From positions 597,279 through 661,278 of the forward strand of contig NZ_LWHO01000003.1 of NCBI RefSeq assembly GCF_001642025.1: a stretch of 64,000 nucleotides of DNA, written 5' to 3'. The DNA is from Cutibacterium namnetense. Lineage in GTDB: Bacteria; Actinomycetota; Actinomycetes; Propionibacteriales; Propionibacteriaceae. The position numbers and the translations under genes are program-made. A model generated the notes under the pieces. The model searched no databases and was not told the DNA's origin. It saw nothing but the letters and a program-made list of their open reading frames with translations. Position 1 is the stretch's first letter, and the number at the start of each line of letters is the position of its first letter. This document shows, in pieces, positions 46,675 through 55,869 of the stretch.

Positions 46675-47766
46675 TCAGCAGACTCGCTTCAACCAGCCGC
46701 GGGTGTCCTCGGCGCGTCCGAACTGGATATCTAGCAGACGGCGACGAATCTCCATCGTGGTCTTTCCGGTGGGCTCACAGACCTTTACCTCGGTATCTCC
46801 GTCCAAGAAAGAACCGATCGGTGTAACGACCGCGGCGGTACCACAAGCGAAAACTTCCGGGAATTCGCCAGAGCGTACACCGTCAAGTAGCTCGTCAATA
46901 CCGATCTTGCGCTCTACTGGCTCAAGACCGAGGTCGGGAGCAACCTCCAGAATGGACTTACGGGTGACACCACGCAGGATGGTGCCAGTGAGCTCGGGCG
47001 TGACGAGCTGACCGTCCCTACTGACGGCCATGAAGTTCATACCCCCCAGCTCCTCAATCCAACGATGTTCGACTGCATCAACGAAGAGCACCTCGTTGCA
47101 GCCACGAGCCTTGGCCTCGATCTGAGAGTGCAACGAAGCTGCATAATTGCCTCCGCACTTCGCCTCACCGGTGCCACCGGGGGCCGTTCGAGCCTGCTTA
47201 CGCTCGACGAGGAGTCGCAGCGGCTTCACCCCGCTGACGAAGTAAGCGCCGACGGGAGAACCGATGACGGAAAACAGTACGGTACTTGCCGCGGCAAGGC
47301 CGAGGAAGTCCTGGTAAGCGATCATGAATGGCCGCAGGTAGAGGGACTTCTCTCCACCCTCACCGGGCTCAGGGACCCAACGGGAGTCGACCTTCGCCAT
47401 GCGCACACAAGCAGTAACGAAGTCTTCTACAGGCAGCGTAGGCAAGGCGAGACGCTCGGCCGATCGGACAAAGCGCTCACCGTTCTGATCAGGACGGAAA
47501 AGCCAGATAGAACCGTCAGCATGACGGTAAGTCTTGAGGCCCTCGAAAATCTCCTGGGCATAATGCAGCACAGCGCTGCCAGGGTTGATATCAAGTCCGT
47601 GGTAGTTGACCACGGCGTCGTCGCCCCACCCTTCACCGGCCTGCCAGGTGGCAACGGCCATATGGTCGGCAAGGACCGCACCAAATCGTGGATTGGCATG
47701 TTCCAGCGCGATCCGCTCGTCGGAGGACCACGTCAGATCGTCAGCAGAAGCAAAGCGCAAACTCAT
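46675..47766 (-). CDS. ilvE: Branched-chain amino-acid aminotransferase
   Basis: PLP-dependent (fold type IV) transaminase for leucine, isoleucine and valine. YHGLDINPGSAVLHYAQEIF (residues about 57-76), GEAKCGGNYAASL with the PLP-binding Lys, and FACGTAAVVTPIG are diagnostic. About 363 aa from ATG 47766 (GTG 47772 also possible). TAGCGT is 6 nt before the ATG and no Shine-Dalgarno is visible, so the mRNA is probably leaderless. With leuC and ilvN broken in this window, this enzyme may mainly serve catabolism. Confidence 0.94.
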   Translation of the reverse strand: MSLRFASADDLTWSSDERIALEHANPRFGAVLADHMAVATWQAGEGWGDDAVVNYHGLDINPGSAVLHYAQEIFEGLKTYRHADGSIWLFRPDQNGERFVRSAERLALPTLPVEDFVTACVRMAKVDSRWVPEPGEGGEKSLYLRPFMIAYQDFLGLAAASTVLFSVIGSPVGAYFVSGVKPLRLLVERKQARTAPGGTGEAKCGGNYAASLHSQIEAKARGCNEVLFVDAVEHRWIEELGGMNFMAVSRDGQLVTPELTGTILRGVTRKSILEVAPDLGLEPVERKIGIDELLDGVRSGEFPEVFACGTAAVVTPIGSFLDGDTEVKVCEPTGKTTMEIRRRLLDIQFGRAEDTRGWLKRVC

Positions 47767-47772
47767 GGCCAC

Positions 47773-47778
47773 ACGCTA
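47773..47778 (-). promoter_or_regulatory. Candidate -10 box of ilvE
   Basis: TAGCGT on the minus strand lies 6 nt before ATG 47766, the same hexamer and spacing as for the DUF3515 gene. Confidence 0.45.
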
Positions 47779-48016
47779 CACCCAAGCCCTGGCAGCTGTT
47801 CCATTCTGTGAATCAATAAATCATATCGTGGACCTTCCGGGTATGTTTCCCCATAACTGACGACGTCGCACAGCTCCACCGCCCTCAGCGACAGCGGTGC
47901 TGACCCCGAAGATGGCAACGTGGCCGCGACACTGTTTCGGCTGACATCACCCAGCGCATCTGACCCAATCGGCCGCCAGCTGACCACCCTCACAATGGTT
48001 CGACGCCACCAACTGG

Positions 48017-48022
48017 CAGAAT
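48017..48022 (+). promoter_or_regulatory. Candidate -10 box of the methyltransferase-like gene
   Basis: CAGAAT (one mismatch to TAGAAT) ends 6 nt before GTG 48029, in keeping with the leaderless pattern of nearby genes. Confidence 0.3.
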
Positions 48023-48028
48023 GGGTCT

Positions 48029-48607
48029 GTGCTGCCTATTCCCGAGACACCTGAGCCAGTGACGAAAGCTCTCCATAACGCATTGGAAATGGGCTACTTC
48101 ACCACAACCCGCAATGAGACCGGCCGGTTCATGGCCACCCTAGCGGCCGGGGCACATGGTGCTATTGGTGAGTGCGAAACGGGGTCTGGGGCAGGAGCTG
48201 CCTGGCTGCGGCTGGGGGCACGAAAACGCACCAAGGTTGTCAGCTATGAGCCAGATCCCACAATCTGTGCCCGAGCTCGCGAGGTTTTAGCTGACCTCGA
48301 TATCGAGATCCTTGAGGGCACCTGGGATGACCTGCTCGACCACGGTCCCTTCGGCCTGCTCTCGGTGCCGATCCGGGTCGCGCGGGTGCGCGACGTTGAC
48401 GAGATCCTCAAGGCGGTCTCGGTTGGAGGCCTCGTCGTCATCGACGACATGCCCCCCAGCCACGGCTTTCCTCCCCACGACATCAACGGCACCGTCGATA
48501 CCACCAGGCTGAGCTGGCTGACCCATCCGAAGGTGCACGCCACCGAGATTCAGCTCGCCCCCGACATGGCGGCCATCGTGGCATGTCGACTATCTGCCCG
48601 AGGCTGA
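48029..48607 (+). CDS. SAM-dependent O-methyltransferase-like protein
   Basis: A 192-aa Rossmann-type protein. ECETGSGAGAAWL (about residues 48-60) resembles SAM motif I, VVSYEPDP gives the acidic end of beta-2, and GGLVVIDDMPPSHGFP resembles the metal-site D-D-x region of class I O-methyltransferases. Substrate unknown. GTG 48029 is the start; no Shine-Dalgarno. It lies between ilvE and ilvC on the opposite strand. Confidence 0.7.
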   Translation: MLPIPETPEPVTKALHNALEMGYFTTTRNETGRFMATLAAGAHGAIGECETGSGAGAAWLRLGARKRTKVVSYEPDPTICARAREVLADLDIEILEGTWDDLLDHGPFGLLSVPIRVARVRDVDEILKAVSVGGLVVIDDMPPSHGFPPHDINGTVDTTRLSWLTHPKVHATEIQLAPDMAAIVACRLSARG

Positions 48608-48625
48608 CAAACAAAGAGATACCGA

Positions 48626-48658
48626 AGTGAGGGCCGTGGATATCCATGGCCCCTCACT
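48626..48658. terminator. Bidirectional terminator before ilvC end
   Basis: AGTGAGGGCCGTGG and CCATGGCCCCTCACT form a stem of about 14 bp with one bulged base, between the convergent methyltransferase-like gene and ilvC. Confidence 0.55.
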
Positions 48659-48673
48659 GTCGGGGCAGCTTGC

Positions 48674-49702
48674 TCAGCAAGCCGCGCTGCCCTCGGTGTA
48701 GTCCTCATCGGTAGCCGCTAGCCAGGAATACATCTTGCGAAGTTCCTTACCGGTGGCCTCGATCGGGTGCTTTGCCTCCTCCTCGCGAAGCTTCTTGAAC
48801 TCCGGAGCGCCGGCATCCTGATCGTCAATGAAACGCTTGGCGAAGGCACCGGTTTGGATGTCGGCTAGGACGGCCTTCATGTTCTTTTTGACGTGGTCGT
48901 CGATCACGCGTGGGCCAGACACGTAGTCGCCATATTCGGCGGTATCAGAAATTGACCAGCGCTGTTTGGAGACACCGCCTTCGACGATGAGGTCGACGAT
49001 CATCTTCATCTCGTGGCAAACCTCAAAATAGGCCATCTCCGGCTGGTAACCGGCGGCAACGAGAGTCTCGAAACCGGCCTGAATAAGGTGGGACAGGCCA
49101 CCACACAACACCGCTTGCTCACCGAAGAGATCGGTCTCAGCCTCCTCACGGAAGCTGGTCTCGATGCCGCCGGAGCGCAAACCACCAAGAGCCTTCGCGT
49201 AGGACCTCGTGAGATCCCAGGCGGTGCCAGAGGCATCCTGCTCAACGCACACCAGCACCGGGACTCCGCGACCGTCACAGTACTCTCGGCGCACAGTGTG
49301 GCCGGGGCCTTTCGGGGCAACCATACAAACGTCGACGCCCTTGGGAGCCTTGATGTAGCCGAAATGGACGTTGAAGCCGTGAGCGAAGAAGAGGGCGTCG
49401 CCGTCCTTAAGGTGCGGGGCGATCTGCTCAGCGTAGAGCTGGCGCTGGTTTTGGTCGGGGGCGAGTAGCATAACCAGGTCGGCTTCCTCGCAGGCATCCT
49501 CAATGGGCAATACCCGCAGGCCCTGGGCCTCAGCCTTGGCGATAGACGAGGAGCCCTCGCGTAGACCGACACGCACGTCGACGCCGGAGTCACGCAGGTT
49601 GAGAGCGTGGGCATGTCCCTGGGAGCCGTAACCGATGACGGCAACCTGACGATTTTGGATGATGGACAAGTCGGCGTCGCCGTCGTAGTAAATCTTTGCC
49701 AT
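48674..49702 (-). CDS. ilvC: Ketol-acid reductoisomerase
   Basis: NADPH-dependent isomeroreductase of isoleucine, valine and leucine synthesis. [12 protein letters not shown] (about residues 24-35), [17 protein letters not shown] and the C-terminal [17 protein letters not shown] metal-site helix are plain. 342 aa, class I. ATG 49702 follows AAGGAGAG by 10-11 nt. The gene is intact although the ilvN gene just upstream is a remnant and ilvB is absent. Confidence 0.96.
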   Translation of the reverse strand: MAKIYYDGDADLSIIQNRQVAVIGYGSQGHAHALNLRDSGVDVRVGLREGSSSIAKAEAQGLRVLPIEDACEEADLVMLLAPDQNQRQLYAEQIAPHLKDGDALFFAHGFNVHFGYIKAPKGVDVCMVAPKGPGHTVRREYCDGRGVPVLVCVEQDASGTAWDLTRSYAKALGGLRSGGIETSFREEAETDLFGEQAVLCGGLSHLIQAGFETLVAAGYQPEMAYFEVCHEMKMIVDLIVEGGVSKQRWSISDTAEYGDYVSGPRVIDDHVKKNMKAVLADIQTGAFAKRFIDDQDAGAPEFKKLREEEAKHPIEATGKELRKMYSWLAATDEDYTEGSAAC

Positions 49703-49755
49703 GGCCTATTTCTCTCCTTACTGAGGTCGTCTGGGCTGTATTTAGGGGTTGTCAC

Positions 49756-49930
49756 CTAGGGCTTCGCCCCGAGAGCAGCGGCACCACGGTTGAGGGCCAG
49801 TTGTCCGGATTGAAAAAGCTCGATGATTCCGAAGGGTTTCAGATCTGTAGTAACGCATCCAGCTTCTCACGCCCGAGTATCCGCGATCATCAGCGATTCC
49901 ACTGAGACGCCCATAGCCTTGAGCCAACCA
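49756..49930 (-). pseudogene. ilvN: ilvN remnant (acetolactate synthase small subunit)
   Basis: Three frames read in turn on the minus strand give WLKAMGVSVESLMIADT, GREKLDALLQI, and LKPFGIIELFQSGQLAL followed by NRGAAALGAKP and TAG at 49756. Placed end to end they follow the C-terminal ACT-like part of IlvN: (V)-x-(V/S)-x-E-S-L-x-(I/L)-(E/A)-x-T-G-x-x-x-K-L-D-A-L-L-x-x-L-x-P-F-G-I-x-E-L-x-Q-S-G-x-(V/L)-A-L-x-R-G. A one-base loss between ATC and CTG explains the last shift. The N-terminal half may survive as faint KHNVLVTCVKDPT near 50196. It lies directly upstream of ilvC, the expected ilvBNC order. Confidence 0.68.
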
Positions 49931-50252
49931 GAACAACGGCGTCGAGATGCCAGGTCACGCAATCGTTAGACCGGCAGCCCACAATGAGCAGGTCACCCCG
50001 AGGGCATGAGCCATTCCCTCACCGACATACAGCATGGGGAGATGAATAGATCGGATGAGGTCGAAGGTCCCCTCAATCTGTTCAATCTGGGGAGGCTACG
50101 TCAATATGTACCCGGGCAAGTTGTGCTGGGTGGGCCAGGGAAATGAGACGACCACCGTGTGGGGTCCTTCACACAAGTGACGAGGACGTTGTGCTTGGCG
50201 ACCTGCCACGACCAACGGTCAACAGTTTCAGACGAACGGCGCACATCACGAG
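49931..50252. other. Degenerate region between ilvN remnant and HIT gene
   Basis: No intact gene is visible. A few short frames on the minus strand hint at the N-terminal half of ilvN (KHNVLV near 50196, LISLAHPAQLARVHIDVASP further down) but are broken by stops and frameshifts. No trace of ilvB can be made out. Confidence 0.4.
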
Positions 50253-50663
50253 CTACTTGCGATTTGGTTCCCCAGTCACCATGGCAGCAACCTCCTCAAT
50301 GGGGCGACGAGGCATAGTCGATCGAATGGCGTTGATGCCCGGCTCACGGTCGTACCGGGGAATAACATGAACATGCAGATGCTGGACACTTTGGCCGGCA
50401 ACCGCACCGGCATTTGAGACGACGTTGACCCCAGAAGCCCCCAGAGAGTCCACCAGGCGACGGGCCACCCTCGTAACCATCGGACTGATACGCCCCAGCT
50501 CACCACCATCGTCGAGGACGCTCGTGACGTGTTTACGCGGGATGACGAGGGTGTGACCATCCTGGAAAGGCTCGATGTCGAGGAATGCGACTGAGACGTC
50601 GTCTGAGTCAATGATCGTCGCTGGGATATTCTCCGCAGCAATTGAGCAGAAAAGACAGTCCAT
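50253..50663 (-). CDS. HIT family hydrolase
   Basis: A 136-aa histidine-triad protein. The catalytic triad reads HLHVHVIPR (about residues 95-103), and the N-terminal DCLFCSIAAENIPA with Cys residues is typical of Hint/HinT-like nucleotide hydrolases. Substrate unknown, probably nucleoside phosphoramidates or dinucleotides. It follows hisF by 44 bp. Confidence 0.9.
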   Translation of the reverse strand: MDCLFCSIAAENIPATIIDSDDVSVAFLDIEPFQDGHTLVIPRKHVTSVLDDGGELGRISPMVTRVARRLVDSLGASGVNVVSNAGAVAGQSVQHLHVHVIPRYDREPGINAIRSTMPRRPIEEVAAMVTGEPNRK

Positions 50664-50707
50664 GAGCTATGACTACCACACCAGCTGGGCATGCGGTAAG
50701 TGTTCAC

Positions 50708-51469
50708 TCAACGAACCTCAAAGCCAGCATCGCGCAAGCCGTTCTTAACCTGCGCGATCGTCAAGGTGTGATAGTGGAAAACTGACGCTGCCAGCACCGC
50801 GTCAGCTCCGGCGCGTACCGCGTCGACGAAATCTGCGACCTTTCCAGCTCCACCTGAAGCGATGAGGGGAACGCCAACAGCTGCCCTTACTGCCTCGATC
50901 ATCTCAATATCGAAGCCGTCAGTCGTACCATCGGCGTCCATCGAGTTGAGCAGAATCTCACCCGCCCCGCGCTCCACAGCTTGGCGAGCCCAATCAACGG
51001 CATCCAGCCCTGCCGAACGGCTGCCACCATGGGTCGTCGCCCCAAAACCAGACGGCTGACCTGGCTCGCGGCGAGCATCGACTGACAACACAATGACCTG
51101 ATTACCAAACCGGTCAGCAACGTCGTCGATTATCCCGGGATGAGCAATCGCTGCGGTGTTGACACCAACTTTGTCAGCTCCCGACCTCAACAGGACATCG
51201 ACATCATCGACCCCGCGAACCCCGCCACCGACGGTGAGGGGAACAAGAACTGTCTCAGCGCACCTTGTCACCATCTCGCGAGTGGTGGCGCGCCCCTGTG
51301 CCGAGGCGGAGACATCAAGGAAAGTCACCTCATCGGCACCAAGCCGTCCATATTCTTCAGCTAGCTCCACTGGATCACCGGCATCGTGCAGACCAACGAA
51401 GTTAACCCCTTTAACGACCCGTCCATCCTTAACGTCCAGACACGGGATGACACGTACCGCCACAGCCAT
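50708..51469 (-). CDS. hisF: Imidazole glycerol phosphate synthase, cyclase subunit
   Basis: TIM-barrel cyclase of histidine synthesis, working with the HisH glutaminase. [18 protein letters not shown] (residues 7-24) carries the first catalytic Asp, [13 protein letters not shown] follows the second half-barrel, and [16 protein letters not shown] includes the second catalytic Asp. 253 aa. No other his gene is in the window, so hisF is separated from the rest of the pathway; it lies between helY and a HIT gene in the same direction. Confidence 0.95.
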   Translation of the reverse strand: MAVAVRVIPCLDVKDGRVVKGVNFVGLHDAGDPVELAEEYGRLGADEVTFLDVSASAQGRATTREMVTRCAETVLVPLTVGGGVRGVDDVDVLLRSGADKVGVNTAAIAHPGIIDDVADRFGNQVIVLSVDARREPGQPSGFGATTHGGSRSAGLDAVDWARQAVERGAGEILLNSMDADGTTDGFDIEMIEAVRAAVGVPLIASGGAGKVADFVDAVRAGADAVLAASVFHYHTLTIAQVKNGLRDAGFEVR

Positions 51470-51515
51470 AACCTCAGGATACTGGGGCGCGCATCCCCCT
51501 CAGTGGGCGAACGGT

Positions 51516-54269
51516 TCAGTCCTCTTCGCGGTCCATGGTGACAACTCCACGCTGCATGGCACCCACCACCTGGCGGCAAGTGTGGGCCAGGTTCTCCCCA
51601 ACCCCAGCATGGGCGATCTGTCCAGCCAGGTCGCACACCTGACGCACCCGGCGCACAAAATCACCAGCGCTCATATCATCGAGGACGGTGTCAAGACCGG
51701 CACCAGCAGCCCAGGCATAGCTGGCCTCGGCAAACCCAATATCGAGGTCTCGGGGGCGCTCAATGCGGTGATCACGTTCGAGCAGACCAATTTCGGCTCG
51801 GATTGCACGCAGTTGCGACTCCGCCGCTTCACTGTCCCGATCAGGCATGCGGTGAAGGTGGCTCCGATCCCCCGGCCTCGACTCGTGAACGATAGTCGAC
51901 AACACCGCCGCCAGCTGTGGACAGTCCAGGCTGTCAAAAACTCCTCGCCTAATTGCTTCAGTCGTCACCAAGTCGAGTTCGGAGTAGATCCCTGCAAGCA
52001 TCCGGCCAGCGTCGGTGACGGTCTCCCCGCCCTCACCGAGGTATCCCAAAGCCTCCAGCACCAACACAATTCGCTCAAACTTGGTCGCAATCGAGGTCGC
52101 CTTCGCTCGTGATTTCGCCAACTCTCTCTCACTGCGACGGTTAAGCCTCATGGCACGTTCAGCGAAACGCGCATGGGACTCGCGATCAGGGCAGGAATGG
52201 CAGGGATGAGCCTTCATCTGGGAGCGCAGTTCGGCAATCTGGTCGGCGAGCTCAGCATCCACCGCAGCACGACGCGGCTGCTCCACCGGCTTCCCCAGCC
52301 CGTCACGGACCCGATCAAAAGCGTTACCGAGACAGCGTCGATCGGCCTGGTTCCCGGGATGAAAATGGCGCGGTACTTTCACACCGGCCACTCGCGTGAC
52401 GGGGGCGTCAATGTCTTGATGACCCAGACGAATCACCGTCCGGTCCGGGGTCATGACAAGGGGGTGGGGTCGCTGACCCCGTTTACCGTGGGTGCCCGGG
52501 TCGATGACAACGACCCACCCAGCGTGACGCCCAGACGGCACGGCAATGATGTCACCAGGATCGAGGCGGGACAGCGAGTCGGCGATCTGACTAGGGCGTT
52601 CACCTTTGCGCAGTCTTGCCTGCTGGTGTTCCAGCTCCCTAATCTCTTCCCGCAGCCGGGCATATTCGGTGAAGTCTCCCTTTTCACAATGGGACGCCTC
52701 AAGGTAGGCGTCGATGTCAGCCTGGGCTTGCCGGTTGCGAACCGCCGAGCCCCCCAGTCTGCGATCGATCTGGAACTGCGCAAAGGAATGCTCCAGCAGG
52801 TCACGTGCTTTACCTCGCCCCATCGATCCGACGAGGTTGACGGCCATGTTGTACGTCGGCACAAACGCCGAATTGAGTGGGTAGGTACGACGCGACGCCA
52901 GTCCGGCTACCGCCCGCGGATCCATACCTGGCTGCCAACAAACGACAGCATGCCCCTGGGTGTCGATCCCACGGCGTCCGGCACGGCCGGTGAGCTGGGT
53001 GTACTCCCCGGGGGTGATATCAGCATGAGTCTGACCGTTATATTTGACGAGTTTCTCCAGCACGACGGTGCGAGCCGGCATATTGATGCCCAGGGCGAGG
53101 GTCTCAGTAGCGACGACAACCTTGAGCAATCCCGCCACGAACCCTTCCTCGACGATCGCCTTGATCACCGGAAGCAGACCGGCATGATGAGCAGCAATGC
53201 CACGTTCGAAGGCTGCCACGAAATGGTTCCAGCCAACCGCCCGGCGTTCCTCATCGGTCAACCCTTCGCCGTGGTGTTCAGCGATGCGACGTAGCTGACG
53301 GGCTTCTTGCTGATTTGTGAGCACCACGTCGGTATTAAGTAGTTGGCTGACAGCGGCGTCACACCCGCTCCGGGAGAAAACGAAGATGATGGCCGGCAAC
53401 AGGCTGGCCTTATGAAGGGAACGCACCACCTGGATCCGACTCGGCTGGTTGCGAGGACCACGAGGTCGATCGCTACGGCCCCGACGCTGTGCTGAGGCCC
53501 CGCCGAATCGGCCAGTCCCATAGGACACGTTGCGTTTCCCTTTGCCAGACCTCCCTCGGGGACGTCGGGAGTCGTCACGCTGGAATCGGGCCTCTTCTTT
53601 GGCGATGGAGACCAGCTCGGGGTTGACGTCGGTAGGACGACGCGAATCGAAGAGGTTGTGAAGATGCCGCGCCACCGCCACGTGTTGAGTAAGTGGTACC
53701 GGGCGACGCTCGGACACGACGACCCGGACACCGCCACGTACTTCGTCGAGCCACTCGCCAAATTCCTCAGCGTTGGAGACGGTTGCCGAAAGACCAACGA
53801 TCTTGACGCGGGAATCGAGGCCAAGGATGACCTCTTCCCATACCGGGCCACGAAACCGGTCTGCGAGGTAGTGCACCTCGTCCAGCACCACCCATCCCAA
53901 GGTGTTGAGGGTGTGAGAATTGCGATAGATCATATTGCGCAACACCTCAGTCGTCATGACGACGACTGGCGCCTGCGAGTTGATGGTGACATCACCGGTA
54001 AGCAGGCCTACTTGGTCTTCACCGTGTCGGGCCACAAGGTCATGGAACTTTTGATTGGACAGCGCCTTAATGGGTGTGGTGTAGAAACACTTCTGCCCCG
54101 ATGCCAGAGCCAAATCAGTGGCATACTCCCCCACCACCGTCTTGCCAGCTCCAGTCGGAGCGGCTACCAAAACACCCGCGCCGTCGTCGAGATCTTGGCA
54201 GGCCTTCACCTGGTAGTCGTCAGGTTCAAAGGACAGCCCGGCGATGAACCGGTCGAGAGTCTCGCTCAT
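51516..54269 (-). CDS. helY: Ski2/Mtr4-like DEAD/DEAH-box helicase HelY
   Basis: Superfamily 2 helicase, 917 aa. Walker A APTGAGKTVVGEY (about residues 36-48), DExH box VLDEVHYLADRF (about 141-152), SAT, and motif VI QLTGRAGRRGID; an Arg-rich insert (about 240-280) lies between the RecA-like domains and a C-terminal DSHCT-like region follows. Corresponds to mycobacterial HelY (Rv2092c). Role probably in RNA metabolism; not established. Upstream are tatC and tatA on the same strand, as in mycobacteria. Confidence 0.92.
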   Translation of the reverse strand: MSETLDRFIAGLSFEPDDYQVKACQDLDDGAGVLVAAPTGAGKTVVGEYATDLALASGQKCFYTTPIKALSNQKFHDLVARHGEDQVGLLTGDVTINSQAPVVVMTTEVLRNMIYRNSHTLNTLGWVVLDEVHYLADRFRGPVWEEVILGLDSRVKIVGLSATVSNAEEFGEWLDEVRGGVRVVVSERRPVPLTQHVAVARHLHNLFDSRRPTDVNPELVSIAKEEARFQRDDSRRPRGRSGKGKRNVSYGTGRFGGASAQRRGRSDRPRGPRNQPSRIQVVRSLHKASLLPAIIFVFSRSGCDAAVSQLLNTDVVLTNQQEARQLRRIAEHHGEGLTDEERRAVGWNHFVAAFERGIAAHHAGLLPVIKAIVEEGFVAGLLKVVVATETLALGINMPARTVVLEKLVKYNGQTHADITPGEYTQLTGRAGRRGIDTQGHAVVCWQPGMDPRAVAGLASRRTYPLNSAFVPTYNMAVNLVGSMGRGKARDLLEHSFAQFQIDRRLGGSAVRNRQAQADIDAYLEASHCEKGDFTEYARLREEIRELEHQQARLRKGERPSQIADSLSRLDPGDIIAVPSGRHAGWVVVIDPGTHGKRGQRPHPLVMTPDRTVIRLGHQDIDAPVTRVAGVKVPRHFHPGNQADRRCLGNAFDRVRDGLGKPVEQPRRAAVDAELADQIAELRSQMKAHPCHSCPDRESHARFAERAMRLNRRSERELAKSRAKATSIATKFERIVLVLEALGYLGEGGETVTDAGRMLAGIYSELDLVTTEAIRRGVFDSLDCPQLAAVLSTIVHESRPGDRSHLHRMPDRDSEAAESQLRAIRAEIGLLERDHRIERPRDLDIGFAEASYAWAAGAGLDTVLDDMSAGDFVRRVRQVCDLAGQIAHAGVGENLAHTCRQVVGAMQRGVVTMDREED

Positions 54270-54459
54270 ACCTCCAACCTAGCGGGAGGTTACGACCGTC
54301 AGGCAGCCCGACGAGGGTTGAGCGACGACGCCGGCCTGCGAACATATCCGCAAGCCGTCACCAGTCTTGGCAACGAGCCGGTCACATTCACCGTAAGAAG
54401 CCATGAATCAAGTGAGCGCAATAACAGCATCCTGAACGCCGGTGCGTGACTGACACCAC

Positions 54460-55332
54460 TCAGTCGATCTGAATGTCGAACTCAGACTTATCGATACCCA
54501 TCTTGTCGATCGAGCGCTTACGCTCGTTGCTGCGACAAATCCACTCCGCAATGACATACATGACACTCAGCGGAATAGCCAAGGCACACATAGAAATTGG
54601 GTCCCCAGATGGGTTCACAAAAGCACCCAGACAGAAGAAGCCAAAAATGGACCACTTGCGTGCCGACTTCAGCTGCGCAGACGACAAAACGTGGACCAGA
54701 TTGAGTAAGACCAAGATCACCGGGAGCAGGAAGCTCACTCCAAAGAGCAAAATGACGTGAATCTCCAGGGCCAGGAACGCATTCATGTCGAGCAGGTTGG
54801 TAATACCCATGCCGTGAGGTGTGAAGTTCAGCATCAAGGCGATGCCCTTAGGGAGCACCCAATATCCCAGTGCCGATCCTATTAGAAACAGGGGGATAGC
54901 CGACCCGAGGAATCGCAGAGCCCACTTCTTCTCGTTGACAAGCAGACCCGGAACAATAAAGGCCCAGACCTGATAGAGCCAGATAGGGCACGCCGCGATG
55001 AGTCCAGCAACAATTGCCACCCTCATATTCAGCACGAACGGAGCGGCAACACCAGTATTGACCACCTGAAGGGAGGCCGTCGGATTTTTTGCTTTGATGG
55101 CAAAGCTCGCCTGCTGATACGGATACATGACGATCTCGACCAGCGGACGGTAAAAGACAAAGGCCACGGAACTCGTGATGACCACAGCGATAAACGACAC
55201 GATGATCCGGTAACGGAGCTCCCGGATGTGGTCCAGGAGCGACATCGTGCCGCCCTCCCCAGCCTGGGGCGGACGGAATCGGGCAAACCGGCGGTGATTC
55301 TCATCGCCGGGCTGCCGAGTATCCGTGGCCAT
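54460..55332 (-). CDS. tatC: Twin-arginine translocase TatC
   Basis: Receptor subunit of the Tat export pathway for folded proteins. MSLLDHIRELRYRIIVS (about residues 30-46) is the conserved N-terminal motif (HLxELRxR-like) just before TM1, followed by six hydrophobic segments. 290 aa from ATG 55332, 5 nt after the tatA stop. TatB is not in the window. Confidence 0.94.
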   Translation of the reverse strand: MATDTRQPGDENHRRFARFRPPQAGEGGTMSLLDHIRELRYRIIVSFIAVVITSSVAFVFYRPLVEIVMYPYQQASFAIKAKNPTASLQVVNTGVAAPFVLNMRVAIVAGLIAACPIWLYQVWAFIVPGLLVNEKKWALRFLGSAIPLFLIGSALGYWVLPKGIALMLNFTPHGMGITNLLDMNAFLALEIHVILLFGVSFLLPVILVLLNLVHVLSSAQLKSARKWSIFGFFCLGAFVNPSGDPISMCALAIPLSVMYVIAEWICRSNERKRSIDKMGIDKSEFDIQID

Positions 55333-55337
55333 AAACG

Positions 55338-55571
55338 TCACTCAGTTGGCTTGGTCTCGTCCTTGGCGACGTCAGCCTCGGTAGCCTTGATGTCCTTTTC
55401 GACCTTCGCGTCTTTGCCCTTGTCCAGCCCCGCCGTCTCTTCCTTGAACTCACGGATAGCGCGGCCAGCTCCCTTACCGACGCCAGCAATACGGGAGCCA
55501 CCGAAGAGCACGAGTGCGAGAAGCACAATGATGATGATGGTCGCTTCATTCGCAATGAGCAGAGGAGCCAT
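55338..55571 (-). CDS. tatA: Twin-arginine translocase TatA
   Basis: Pore-forming subunit, 77 aa. One N-terminal membrane helix (EATIIIIVLLALVLFGGSRI, residues 9-28), hinge, then amphipathic helix GKGAGRAIREFKEE and a charged tail. ATG 55571 follows GGAAGGAGAG. Longer open frame upstream is out of family. Confidence 0.92.
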   Translation of the reverse strand: MAPLLIANEATIIIIVLLALVLFGGSRIAGVGKGAGRAIREFKEETAGLDKGKDAKVEKDIKATEADVAKDETKPTE

Positions 55572-55665
55572 TGAGGCTCTCCTTCCAGACTTGGCTGGCA
55601 TCCCATCCCCGTACCACACAGGAAGGCCGCCAGCTCGACGATCGGCGTTCAGGCTACCACGATGA

Positions 55666-55869
55666 TCAGGACACTTCGGGAGCTCTCGTGCCCTTGCCAA
55701 CAGTGGTGTCAGCAAGGGCCAGAATGTGAGCCAACTCATCGAGTCGACCGACTGCCCGCTCAACCTCACCCAAAACAGCCGCGAGCTTGCGCCATAACCA
55801 GATCGTACCAACAACGATCTCCACGACAAGCAACACAACCGCGAAGGCCAACACCCAGATCCACCACAT
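55666..55869 (-). CDS. Small membrane protein, unknown
   Basis: A 67-aa protein: one membrane helix (about residues 4-26, MWWIWVLAFAVVLLVVEIVV), a basic WLWRKLAAVL boundary, then an amphipathic helix and a short tail. Its ATG shares a base with the pafC stop (TGATG), so it is probably translated with pafBC. I do not recognise the family. It lies between pafC and tatA. Confidence 0.6.
   Translation of the reverse strand: MWWIWVLAFAVVLLVVEIVVGTIWLWRKLAAVLGEVERAVGRLDELAHILALADTTVGKGTRAPEVS

Noticed and set aside
52173-53294. Open frame of 373 codons on the + strand opposite helY
   Set aside because: Antisense shadow of helY; no recognisable domain, and the helY helicase motifs fix the coding strand.
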